This document shows positions 9,452 to 16,590 of a stretch of 26,208 nucleotides of DNA, piece after piece (position 1 is the first letter of the stretch; every line of letters starts with the position of its first letter). The notes below the pieces were generated by a model, which saw nothing but the letters and a program-made list of their open reading frames with translations, was not told the DNA's origin and ran no database searches. This DNA comes from CAZEDL01 sp964585245. GTDB lineage: Bacteria > Patescibacteriota > Patescibacteriia > Magasanikbacterales > GWA2-37-8. Made by a program: the position numbers and the translations under genes. The stretch spans positions 1 through 26,208 of the forward strand of contig CAZPCV010000018.1 of NCBI GenBank assembly GCA_964585245.1, written 5' to 3'.

Positions 9452-10095
9452 GGTTGTTTAATAGGCCCGACTACTGACGTAGTGCTTGAACTAGGGGTGC
9501 TCAAAATTTCCGTAACCATTTTTAATAATTCACTATCACTTAACTTCTTTAAGACCTCTTGACTAACCCCGCTTTCAGCTAACATTTTACGTAACTGTAC
9601 CGGATCATTAAGAATTTGATCTAAATTTTGCGGCGTCCCTGGATCTTCACCAACACCTGTCGGCACAACGATAGTTGAAGGGCTGCCCGCAGAATCTTCA
9701 GCCACGGTAGATGTACTGGCATCGGCCAGTGGGTCAGCACATTGCCCTTTGGGACAGAGCGGCAAATTTTTGCCTACCACTTCTTTGTCACTTATCCCAT
9801 ACGAAAAAGTGTCGTACAAATAAGGACTCGTGCCGTATACATACAACTCATCAAAATCAGACAATTCGTCATGATCAGTATCACGAAAACGTAAGCTATC
9901 CGGACCGTTTAAATCGTTTTTTAGGGTCAAAGGAACTTTATTGCTAAGGGCAAACGGAGCATATAAACCATTTCTAATTTGCAACACCCCTAACCCTACT
10001 GCCAGTATAGCAAAAATGACCAACAATACAAAGCCGGTCTTTTGTTCCTTAGAAAGGACTGGTTTCTCGTAGATTTCTACTTCTTCTTCGCCCAT
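9448..10095 (-). CDS. Single-pass membrane protein with extracytoplasmic TSP3-like calcium motif (215 aa)
   Basis: The specific function is not recognised. A short charged N-terminus (1-20) is followed by one transmembrane helix (about 21-40) and an extracytoplasmic domain. Residues 72-83 (DTDHDELSDFDE) match the D-x-D-x-D-x2-x-D-x2-E loop of thrombospondin type-3 or EF-hand-like calcium sites, followed by YGTSPYLYDT, which is typical after such loops. A Cys pair (C114, C119) could form a disulfide. The tail from about 125 is rich in Ser, Thr and Pro, with a helical stretch at 160-200. Its TGA overlaps the ATG of the giant cysteine-rich gene by four bases, so the two are translationally coupled and probably act together at the surface, with this protein as a possible membrane anchor. 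The start ATG has the GTATG context and no Shine-Dalgarno. Confidence 0.8.
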   Translation of the reverse strand: MGEEEVEIYEKPVLSKEQKTGFVLLVIFAILAVGLGVLQIRNGLYAPFALSNKVPLTLKNDLNGPDSLRFRDTDHDELSDFDELYVYGTSPYLYDTFSYGISDKEVVGKNLPLCPKGQCADPLADASTSTVAEDSAGSPSTIVVPTGVGEDPGTPQNLDQILNDPVQLRKMLAESGVSQEVLKKLSDSELLKMVTEILSTPSSSTTSVVGPIKQP

Positions 10096-10116
10096 ACACG
10101 TTTATTCAAAGCCAGG

Positions 10117-10158
10117 TTACTACTCAAAGAGTGTAGCATGTTCAAGCTTGATTGCTAA
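10117..10158 (-). promoter_or_regulatory. Candidate promoter region for the 215-aa/giant-protein operon
   Basis: Two overlapping weak sigma-70 matches are visible on the minus strand, each with a 17-base spacer: TTAGCA (10158-10153) with TACACT (10135-10130), and TTGAAC (10145-10140) with TAGTAA (10122-10117). Neither is strong. A promoter is expected here because the hairpin cluster at 10173-10296 should separate this operon from rsmA. Confidence 0.3.
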
Positions 10159-10172
10159 GTGGATAAAAAATG

Positions 10173-10215
10173 AACCCGACCCTGCGGCAGAGACCGCAGG
10201 GTATCTGGGCGGGTT
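10173..10215. terminator. Two-tier palindrome, bidirectional terminator
   Basis: An inner 8-bp stem (10180-10187 with 10194-10201, loop CAGAGA) sits inside an outer 6-bp stem (10173-10178 with 10210-10215). The plus strand runs directly into T6. The minus strand continues with CATTTTTTATCC. It can therefore end rsmA transcription on the minus strand, and antisense transcription on the plus strand. Confidence 0.65.
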
Positions 10216-10228
10216 TTTTATGAGTAGA

Positions 10229-10243
10229 GTCGGCTCCGCCGAC
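10229..10243. repeat. Short GC-rich hairpin between two related palindromes
   Basis: A perfect 6-bp stem (10229-10234 with 10238-10243) closes a 3-base loop, TCC. It lies between the two larger related palindromes and has no T-tract of its own. Confidence 0.55.
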
Positions 10244-10254
10244 AAATATTTTAT

Positions 10255-10296
10255 AGCCCTACATCCCTGCAGCAGAGCTGCAGGGTATTACGGGCT
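10255..10296. repeat. Second two-tier palindrome, diverged copy of 10173-10215
   Basis: An inner 9-bp stem (10265-10273 with 10277-10285) sits inside an outer 5-bp stem (10255-10259 with 10292-10296). It shares CCCTGC...GCAGGGTAT and the outer-arm design with 10173-10215, but stem bases differ in compensating pairs. It lies 19 bases past the rsmA stop. This looks like a REP-type intergenic element, although genome-wide copies cannot be seen from here. Confidence 0.55.
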
Positions 10297-10314
10297 CCAT
10301 AATAAAAATCGATT

Positions 10315-11190
10315 TTATTTCTTAAATAACCCTCGATATAGTTCTCTCCATTGAGATAGACTCAACTCTTGAGCCCGCACGGTTGGCAACAGTCCACAAG
10401 ATTCAAAAACATTCGCTATTTTTGCTTGTTGTTCGGCAGCTAGATACCCTTTGATATTTTTCAGCAATAATTTGCGGCGATTACTGAAACCGATTTTAAT
10501 AAAGGGTAGCAACTGCTTCTCAAAAAAATCTTGCTCGGCGGCGGTAACGGGCTTCGTAACAATCTTCAAAATTGCTGAATTAACCTGGGGCACGGGCCAA
10601 AATGAAGTTTTTGGTACAGTACCAATATACTCGGGCACGCCGTACTGAGCCACCGTTAGAGCCAAAACCGACATATCCCCTGGTTTGGCACAGATGCGCT
10701 CGGCCACTTCTTTTTGCACCATTACCACCATCAGGCTGGGACGGGCTACTTCGGTGAGAAATAATTGAAGTACGCGCGAGGTGATCTGATACGGCAGATT
10801 GGCAATTAATTTATAACCAGCATCATTCGTGATCGACTGTGCGGCCCCGCTCGGAATCACATTATGGACTTGATGCAAAACGTTGCCCCAGATAATTTGG
10901 AGTTGCGGAAATTTTTTGAGCTCTTTTTCCCAATACGGTTCCAGCCGTTTTTCAATTTCGAAGCTCGTTATTTTTTTAACCAACGGCGCGAGCGCGGTCG
11001 TCAACACGCCAAAACCCGGACCTACTTCTACCACAGTATCAGTTGGCGTTAACTCGGCGGCAGTAATGATTTTTTCTATCGCACTTGGATCTACTAAAAA
11101 ATTCTGTCCGTAATTTTTACTCGGCGTCAAGCCGTAATTACGAGACAGCTGTAATAGAAAATCGGGATTAAATAAGGAATGAGTGGTCAT
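10315..11190 (-). CDS. rsmA: 16S rRNA adenine dimethyltransferase RsmA (KsgA)
   Basis: This enzyme dimethylates the two adjacent adenines in the helix-45 loop of 16S rRNA using SAM, a late small-subunit quality step. At 291 aa it is the usual length. Visible motifs are the N-terminal YGQNFLVD (27-34), the SAM-binding EVGPGFGVLT (55-64), the acidic end of motif II (SFEIEKRL), and the catalytic NLPYQITS (131-138). The C-terminal helical domain includes FSNRRKLLLKNIKG. The ATG at 11190 has the GTATG context and lies 24 bases after tsaC, so it is the last gene of a prfB-tsaC-rsmA operon. Confidence 0.95.
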   Translation of the reverse strand: MTTHSLFNPDFLLQLSRNYGLTPSKNYGQNFLVDPSAIEKIITAAELTPTDTVVEVGPGFGVLTTALAPLVKKITSFEIEKRLEPYWEKELKKFPQLQIIWGNVLHQVHNVIPSGAAQSITNDAGYKLIANLPYQITSRVLQLFLTEVARPSLMVVMVQKEVAERICAKPGDMSVLALTVAQYGVPEYIGTVPKTSFWPVPQVNSAILKIVTKPVTAAEQDFFEKQLLPFIKIGFSNRRKLLLKNIKGYLAAEQQAKIANVFESCGLLPTVRAQELSLSQWRELYRGLFKK

Positions 11191-11214
11191 ACACTGCGCC
11201 AGAGTTAAAACCTT

Positions 11215-11832
11215 CTAATAGAGCTCATCAATTACCAGTTCCCCTTGCCTCAAAATCTGTACTGCATCGTCAACTACGCTAACGAGTGTAGTGGCGGACG
11301 TGCGCGGGAGACTGCCAGCGTCTACTATTATATCAGGCTCTACACTTAACTGCGCGCATAATGCTTCTGCAAGAGCGCTGTCGTAGAGGGGTGGTTGACC
11401 CGCTTCATTCGCGGAAGTAGCTACCAGCGGTTTATCAAGCACCCTAGTCAAATCACGTAGATAGGGATACTTAGTTACGCGTACGGCTACTGTGCCATTT
11501 GTAGCTACTACGCCGGAAGCTAGACTTGGGGTGTTAGGTGTATGGTGATAGCGACCTACTATAGTGAGGGGGCCCGGCCAATATTTTTGCGCCAACCGTT
11601 CTAACGTTTTATTCCATTCTAGATAACGCTGAGCCATAGCAACCGTTGGCACTACTACTAACAAGGGCTTGCTAGGATCCCGGCCTTTGATAGCAAAAAT
11701 TTTATTAACCGCATCAACATTCGCGGCGTCACACCCCAAACCGTACGAAGTTTCGGTAGGAAAGATGAGGGTGGCACCTTGTTTAATTTTCGTTACCACC
11801 AAAGAAAGATCGGCAAGAGGAATAACTTGCAT
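11215..11832 (-). CDS. tsaC: L-threonylcarbamoyladenylate synthase TsaC (YrdC/Sua5 family)
   Basis: This enzyme makes threonylcarbamoyl-AMP from threonine, bicarbonate and ATP, the first step of t6A37 modification of ANN-decoding tRNAs. At 205 aa it is the short TsaC form without the Sua5 C-terminal domain. Typical motifs are PTETSYGLGCDA (25-36), KGRDPSKPLLVVV (49-61), WPGPLTIV, GTVAVRV and ATSANEAGQPP. It starts 15 bases after prfB with ATG in a GTATG context. The partner genes tsaB, tsaD and tsaE are not in the window. Confidence 0.93.
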   Translation of the reverse strand: MQVIPLADLSLVVTKIKQGATLIFPTETSYGLGCDAANVDAVNKIFAIKGRDPSKPLLVVVPTVAMAQRYLEWNKTLERLAQKYWPGPLTIVGRYHHTPNTPSLASGVVATNGTVAVRVTKYPYLRDLTRVLDKPLVATSANEAGQPPLYDSALAEALCAQLSVEPDIIVDAGSLPRTSATTLVSVVDDAVQILRQGELVIDELY

Positions 11833-11847
11833 ACCAAAAATTAGATT

Positions 11848-12924
11848 TTATTCTTTTATCCACCGTAAATAACTTTCGGACAAGGGCAAGAGAGCGCCTT
11901 CGAGAACGCTCTCGGGATCAGTAGATTCATACTCCGTTCGATGATCTTTCACTAAATGATACGGATGCAACACGTACGAACGAATTTGATTCCCCCACTC
12001 TGCTGATTTGTATTCTCCGCGCAGATCCTGGCGTTCTTTGGCCTTCTTTTCTTCTTCGAGGCGTAGTAATTTTGCTTTCAAAATCTTCATGGCCGTTTCC
12101 CTGTTTTGCAGTTGCGAACGTTCATTCTGACACGATACGGTAATGCCGCTCGGAATATGCACGATACGTACCGCACTATAGGTAGTGTTCACGCTTTGCC
12201 CGCCTTTACCGCCTGACATGAAGGTGTCGATACGTAAATCTTTGGCATCCAACACAAAATCGGCAGATTCGGGAATTTCGGGCAAGACTTCTATCTGCGC
12301 GAACGAAGTATGGCGCATTTTTTCAGCATCAAACGGCGATATGCGTACCAGGCGATGCACGCCGTGCTCGGATTTTAAATAACCATAGACATTTTTACCA
12401 ACGACCTCAAAAGTAACTGATTTGTACCCCGCTTCGGCTCCGCGTGACTCATCAACTATACGCGTTTTCCAATTCTGACTCTCGGCAAACCGGAACACCA
12501 TGCGTAGCAGCATCTCGCTCCAATCTTGGGCTTCGGTGCCACCGCTACCGGCATGGATAGAAACAATGGCATTATTGTGATCGTATGGGCCATCCAACAA
12601 GATCTCTAGTTCATATGCGGCCACTTGTTTTTCGAGAAGTGCAGTTTGAGAACTAATCTCTGCCACCAGCGCAACGTCTTCACTGCTGGCTAACTCGATC
12701 AAATCAGCTACCTGCCTAGCTACCGTTTGCCATTTTTCTACTTCCTCTTTAATAGCCTGATATTCGGCGGCGATACGCTGGGCTTTTTTTTGTTCGGACC
12801 AAAAATCGGGCCGATTCATCTCTTCGGCTAATTGCAGTTGAATTTTTTGTTTCTCCTCAATATGCAACAGCTTGATCGCAGACTCAATTTTAGCTTGCAC
12901 AGCACGCAATTTTTCAAGAGACAT
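11848..12924 (-). CDS. prfB: Peptide chain release factor 2 (RF2)
   Basis: RF2 recognises UAA and UGA and triggers peptide release. From the ATG at 12924 the protein is 358 aa. The GGQ hydrolysis motif is at 241-243 (SGGKGGQSVN) and the SPF anticodon-like tripeptide at 196-198 (RISPFDA); SPF separates RF2 from RF1. A helical N-terminal domain includes EEMNRPDFWSE. An in-frame TTG at 12930 would add two residues, but the ATG is preferred because it has the GTATG context. The autoregulatory in-frame UGA and +1 frameshift site found in many bacterial prfB genes is absent: the frame is continuous. It is the first gene of prfB-tsaC-rsmA. Confidence 0.95.
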   Translation of the reverse strand: MSLEKLRAVQAKIESAIKLLHIEEKQKIQLQLAEEMNRPDFWSEQKKAQRIAAEYQAIKEEVEKWQTVARQVADLIELASSEDVALVAEISSQTALLEKQVAAYELEILLDGPYDHNNAIVSIHAGSGGTEAQDWSEMLLRMVFRFAESQNWKTRIVDESRGAEAGYKSVTFEVVGKNVYGYLKSEHGVHRLVRISPFDAEKMRHTSFAQIEVLPEIPESADFVLDAKDLRIDTFMSGGKGGQSVNTTYSAVRIVHIPSGITVSCQNERSQLQNRETAMKILKAKLLRLEEEKKAKERQDLRGEYKSAEWGNQIRSYVLHPYHLVKDHRTEYESTDPESVLEGALLPLSESYLRWIKE

Positions 12925-12948
12925 ACCCAAATATAAAATATGTCAACA

Positions 12949-12977
12949 ATCGTATCATATCACTGCTGATTAGACAA
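12949..12977 (-). promoter_or_regulatory. Candidate sigma-70 promoter for prfB-tsaC-rsmA
   Basis: On the minus strand TTGTCT (12977-12972), a 17-base spacer and TACGAT (12954-12949) each match four of six consensus bases. Transcription would start near 12942, about 18 bases before the ATG at 12924. It lies just after the groEL terminator, where a new promoter is needed. Confidence 0.45.
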
Positions 12978-12990
12978 TCCTGTTGTATAA

Positions 12991-13019
12991 AAAAAACGCC
13001 CAAAAAATGGGCGTTTTTT
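12991..13019 (-). terminator. Intrinsic terminator of the groESL operon
   Basis: A perfect 12-bp stem (12991-13002 with 13008-13019) has a 5-base loop: a GC core of CGCCCA/TGGGCG flanked by A6 and T6. Because of the A/T flanks it can work in both directions. It lies 24 bases past the groEL stop. Confidence 0.93.
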
Positions 13020-13043
13020 ACTTATATACTACTTACTTTTGGT

Positions 13044-14693
13044 TTAATACATCCCTCCCATACCTCCGCCCATTCCACCCATGCCCCCACCCATCGGCGG
13101 CATTGCTGGTTCATCTTTCTTTGGCAGATCGGTAATGATCGCTTCGGTTGTGAGGAACATGCCGGCAATTGACGCAGCATTCTGGAGCGCGCTCCTGGTA
13201 ACTTTGGTCGGATCGATAACACCTTCTTTGATCATGTTTTTGTATTCACCGGTAACTGCGTTATACCCAACATACATGTCATTTGCTTTTTTCACAGCAT
13301 CCACGACAATCGAGCCGTCAACTCCGGCATTAGCGGCAATTTGACGAAGCGGCTCTTCGAGCGCGCGGCGCAAAATTGTGGCCGCGATCATTTCTTCGGC
13401 TTCTAATTTCAGGGTATCGATAATTTGCACGGCTCGGATAAGCGCGACACCGCCGCCCGGTACCACACCTTCTTCTACGGCCGCTTTGGTAGCGCCTACG
13501 GCGTCTTCGATACGATGTTTAACTTCTTTCATTTCGGTTTCGGTGGCGGCTCCAACGCGGATGACAGCTACGCCACCGGCTAATTTAGCCAAGCGTTCCT
13601 GGAGTTTTTCGCGGTCAAAATCACTGTCTGTTTGTTCGATCAACTTGCGGATCTGGGCTACACGGTCGGCTAACATTTTCTTGTCGCCGTCACCTTTGAC
13701 GATCGTGGTCGTATCTTTGGTAGCAACTACTTTGTGGGCTCGGCCTAAATCTTCGATCGTAGTACCATCTAATTTTAAACCTAGTTCCTCGGTAATTAAT
13801 TTGCCGCCAGTCAAGACTGCAATATCCTGCAACATTTCTTTGCGGCGGTCGCCAAAGCCCGGCGCTTTGACCGCTAGCACGTTGAAAGTGCCGCGTAACT
13901 TGTTCAATACCAATGTAGTGAGCGCTTCGCCATCGACATCTTCGGCTACGATCACTAATTCTTTTTTACCGCTTTGAGCGACTTTTTCTAAGAGTGGTAA
14001 AATATCGTGAATGGAGCTGATTTTTTTATCAGTGATGAGGATGTACGGATCAACATATTCTGATTCCATGCGTTCGGCGTTGGTGACCATATAGGGCGAG
14101 ACATAGCCCTTGTCAAAACGCATGCCCTGCACTACTTCGATCTCCATGCCAAAAGACTGGGATTCTTCGACGGTAATAACACCATCTTTACCCACTTCTT
14201 TCATGGCTTCGGCAATCCGAGTGCCGATTTCTTTGTCATTGGCGGAAATAGAGGCTACGTTGGCAATTTCATCTTGTTCGACTGGTTTAGAAATTTTATT
14301 TTGCAATTCTTTTACGATCGCATCGACACATTTATCAATACCGCGCTTGAGGGCGACCGGATTGGTACCGGCAGTAACATTTTTCATCCCTTCGCGTACG
14401 ATCGCTTGGGCGAGCACGGTAGCGGTTGTAGTGCCGTCACCGACATCGTCGTTGGTTTTGCTGGCGACTTCTTTGACTAATTCTACGCCGGCGTTTTCAT
14501 ATTTATCTTCGACTTCAACTTCTTTGGCAACAGTCACACCATCTTTCGTGATGGTAGGGGCGCCATAGCCTTTGTCGATCACGACATTGCGACCCTTGGG
14601 GCCAAGCGTTACTTTCACCGCATTAGCGAGCGTGTTAACGCCTTGCATGAGTTTGTGGCGAGCATCATCGCCGTAGATAATTTGTTTAGCCAT
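13044..14693 (-). CDS. groEL: Chaperonin GroEL (Hsp60, 549 aa)
   Basis: The large chaperonin subunit forms double heptameric rings that fold proteins using ATP, capped by GroES. The length is typical. Characteristic stretches are TLGPKGRNVVIDK, the nucleotide-binding GDGTTTATVLAQ, GGVAVIRVGAATE and EGVVPGGGVALIRA. The C-terminus is the usual flexible GGM-repeat tail (GGGMGGMGGGMGGMY). It lies 43 bases downstream of groES in the same operon, controlled by the promoter and CIRCE at 15068-15129. The ATG has the GTATG context and no Shine-Dalgarno. Confidence 0.98.
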   Translation of the reverse strand: MAKQIIYGDDARHKLMQGVNTLANAVKVTLGPKGRNVVIDKGYGAPTITKDGVTVAKEVEVEDKYENAGVELVKEVASKTNDDVGDGTTTATVLAQAIVREGMKNVTAGTNPVALKRGIDKCVDAIVKELQNKISKPVEQDEIANVASISANDKEIGTRIAEAMKEVGKDGVITVEESQSFGMEIEVVQGMRFDKGYVSPYMVTNAERMESEYVDPYILITDKKISSIHDILPLLEKVAQSGKKELVIVAEDVDGEALTTLVLNKLRGTFNVLAVKAPGFGDRRKEMLQDIAVLTGGKLITEELGLKLDGTTIEDLGRAHKVVATKDTTTIVKGDGDKKMLADRVAQIRKLIEQTDSDFDREKLQERLAKLAGGVAVIRVGAATETEMKEVKHRIEDAVGATKAAVEEGVVPGGGVALIRAVQIIDTLKLEAEEMIAATILRRALEEPLRQIAANAGVDGSIVVDAVKKANDMYVGYNAVTGEYKNMIKEGVIDPTKVTRSALQNAASIAGMFLTTEAIITDLPKKDEPAMPPMGGGMGGMGGGMGGMY

Positions 14694-14736
14694 ACATCTA
14701 GAAATTAAGCATTAATTTTAAGCAACGGGACGCTGT

Positions 14737-15030
14737 TTATTTTTCGTACACGGCGAGAATATCGTCGTGGGATAAAATTTTATACTCTTCTTTATTGATT
14801 TCCACTTTGTCGCCGCCCCAGGTTTTGAAAATAACTAGGTCGCCTACTTTTACATCCATCGTGGAGCGCTGGCCATTGTCCATGATTTTACCGGGGCCGA
14901 TCGCGATCACTTCGCCTTCGGCTTTTTTCTCTTTTTCCATCGTTTCAGGTAAAACTAGGCCAAACGTAGTCACTTCTTCTTCTTTTTTTTGACGAACCAA
15001 CACATGGTCGCCGAGTGGTCTGATTTGCAT
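14737..15030 (-). CDS. groES: Co-chaperonin GroES (Hsp10, 97 aa)
   Basis: The heptameric lid of the GroEL chamber. The protein has full family length, with the N-terminal IRPLGDHVLVR, a mobile-loop region (EEVTTFGLVLPE, residues about 18-29), the GEVIAIGPG turn, VKVGDLVIF and the C-terminal EYKILSHDDILAV. It is the first gene of groES-groEL. The leader is about 65 bases long and contains the CIRCE operator, so repression by HrcA with release on heat stress is expected; hrcA itself is not in the window. Confidence 0.97.
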   Translation of the reverse strand: MQIRPLGDHVLVRQKKEEEVTTFGLVLPETMEKEKKAEGEVIAIGPGKIMDNGQRSTMDVKVGDLVIFKTWGGDKVEINKEEYKILSHDDILAVYEK

Positions 15031-15067
15031 ACGCGTAACAGTTAATAACTATTAAATTAAGATATTT

Positions 15068-15094
15068 TTATCACTCAAATAATATGAGTGATAA
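15068..15094 (-). promoter_or_regulatory. CIRCE operator (HrcA binding site), variant form
   Basis: A perfect 9-9-9 inverted repeat, TTATCACTC-N9-GAGTGATAA, lies in the groES leader. The family consensus is TTAGCACTC-N9-GAGTGCTAA. This copy changes the fourth base of one arm and the matching base of the other, so symmetry is kept. It starts 7 bases downstream of the -10 hexamer, covering or abutting the transcription start, which is the usual location for HrcA repression of groESL. Confidence 0.92.
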
Positions 15095-15101
15095 CTCCCT
15101 C

Positions 15102-15129
15102 ATTGTACTCAATCCTACCATGCTGTCAA
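15102..15129 (-). promoter_or_regulatory. groESL sigma-70 promoter
   Basis: On the minus strand a perfect TTGACA (15129-15124), a 16-base spacer and TACAAT (15107-15102, five of six) lie directly upstream of the CIRCE operator. The -35 box is only 8 bases past the stop of the upstream O-antigen-ligase-like gene. Confidence 0.88.
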
Positions 15130-15137
15130 GAGAGGAA

Positions 15138-16520
15138 CTAACAACAGTTATCCACAAATATATCAGATTTTACTGTGCTACTCTTGGCCAAACCGACGGC
15201 CAAACTAAGCGGTACAACCAGTAGTAACAAACCTGTATATAGGCTTACCAACCAATGATCAAATAGCCCGGCTGTCGCTAGCATAACAACCAGAGGCCAG
15301 TGAAGCCAGGTAAAAAACAATCTTTTTTTATCAATCAATACAGCCGCTACTACTAAACCCACTACTCCGACTACCCCCCATTCAATCAAGGCGATTCCGA
15401 AGATATTATGCAACGGCTGATAGGCCCAGGCCGGGCGGCCAGGATACTGAATAGCGAGACCGAGGGTATAATTCCCCGGCCCGACACCCCATAGCCAATT
15501 ATCCTTTAGGAGGGGTAACGCCTCACTCCACTGGGTACGGCGTTCGGATAACGAACGGTTTTCTAAACGATTTGTTACATTTAACCGCGCGCCGATAAGC
15601 GGGTGGGCAAAAATAAAAAAAATACTTATGGAGATGATATATGGCAACAGGTGGAGGCCGATCTGTTTTAAACCGATTCTAATAGTTGCACCGGGGCAAT
15701 GTTTAGCAACGTAATTTTTGCTGGCCAAAAAAAAGAACGTAACACTCCCCAAAAACGCGGCCACCCACGCACCGCGTGAAAATGACACCAAAAGGCCCGA
15801 AAGAATAATAAGCTGACCGAGAACAACGCCCCGTTTTATTTTTTTATTACGCACCGCAACAGACAGTATCAATCCCGTCACCAACACCGGCGCTAAATAA
15901 ATTCCCAGGGAATTAGGCGAACCAAACGCTCCATAGGCGCGCAATATTCGCTCTCCCCCATATTCAATCACTACCGCCCCCAACTCATTCGGCCGATGCG
16001 CGGCGAGCCCCAGCCATTTATTTGCCGGGATGGATTGCGTATAAAATTGCCACATACCAAATAAGGCCTGGCCTATTCCACCGAGCCAAAAAGAAAACGG
16101 GAGCACGATGTTTGAGGGCCCTGAGGACAACACTACGCAACGAACGAGTATTAAGCCAAGACACAACGCTTGCACAGCGCGTACCACCCACTGCAAAGAA
16201 AGGTCAAAATTAAGACTATGGAAAATAAAAAAACTCAGGATAACAAGTGTGGGCAGGGCATACCTAACTCCTGGGATAATTTTGTTTTTTAGCCCAACTT
16301 CTTTGTTATTTCTTACTTCTAAAAATAACAGTAGACCACACAACACTATAATCCCCCACCCCAGTAATTCGGTAGCATAGAGACTAAGTGTGCCGTACTC
16401 CCAATAGCTGCTGTTAAGCCACGCTGGTTGATAGATATACCGAGTTTGCCAGGGCAGCAAAAATAAAAATAATGCTACCAAGTAGTAGATAATTTTATTT
16501 AAATTCAGAAGGGTAAACAT
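15138..16520 (-). CDS. O-antigen ligase/polymerase (Wzy_C/WaaL-type) membrane protein (460 aa)
   Basis: A polytopic membrane protein with about ten to twelve hydrophobic helices, the first at 10-23. Family motifs are visible in order: RAYGAFGSPNSLGIYLA (the 'GTF-NPN' signature), VSFSRGAW, then RRTQWSEALPLLKDN with WGVGPGNYTLG in the large extracytoplasmic loop, and LHNIFGIALIEWG, which holds the conserved His. Members join lipid-linked glycans into polymers, or transfer them to an acceptor such as lipid A, a glycoprotein or an S-layer protein; which reaction applies here cannot be told. It sits downstream of a nucleotidyltransferase-fold gene and starts with ATG in a GTATG context. No clear terminator was seen between it and the groES promoter. 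Confidence 0.82.
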   Translation of the reverse strand: MFTLLNLNKIIYYLVALFLFLLPWQTRYIYQPAWLNSSYWEYGTLSLYATELLGWGIIVLCGLLLFLEVRNNKEVGLKNKIIPGVRYALPTLVILSFFIFHSLNFDLSLQWVVRAVQALCLGLILVRCVVLSSGPSNIVLPFSFWLGGIGQALFGMWQFYTQSIPANKWLGLAAHRPNELGAVVIEYGGERILRAYGAFGSPNSLGIYLAPVLVTGLILSVAVRNKKIKRGVVLGQLIILSGLLVSFSRGAWVAAFLGSVTFFFLASKNYVAKHCPGATIRIGLKQIGLHLLPYIISISIFFIFAHPLIGARLNVTNRLENRSLSERRTQWSEALPLLKDNWLWGVGPGNYTLGLAIQYPGRPAWAYQPLHNIFGIALIEWGVVGVVGLVVAAVLIDKKRLFFTWLHWPLVVMLATAGLFDHWLVSLYTGLLLLVVPLSLAVGLAKSSTVKSDIFVDNCC

Positions 16521-16590
16521 ACGCTCTATCAGCCCGATCTATTCAGGTTTTATTGTGTTAAAAAATATGATACGTCGACAATTTAGCAAT

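Noticed and set aside
10173..10296. CRISPR array or tRNA in the hairpin cluster
   Set aside because: There are only two diverged palindromic units without regular direct repeats and spacers. No cloverleaf with a T-arm GTTC or a CCA end can be drawn.
12840..12930. Programmed +1 frameshift site in prfB
   Set aside because: The N-terminal region is one continuous frame with no in-frame TGA. The sequence aligns straight through the place where the E. coli frameshift lies.
13378..13977. A 199-codon plus-strand open frame opposite groEL
   Set aside because: It lies wholly antisense to the conserved groEL sequence. Its Ser/Thr/Ala-rich composition is the usual shadow of a GC-biased codon pattern, and it has no family features.
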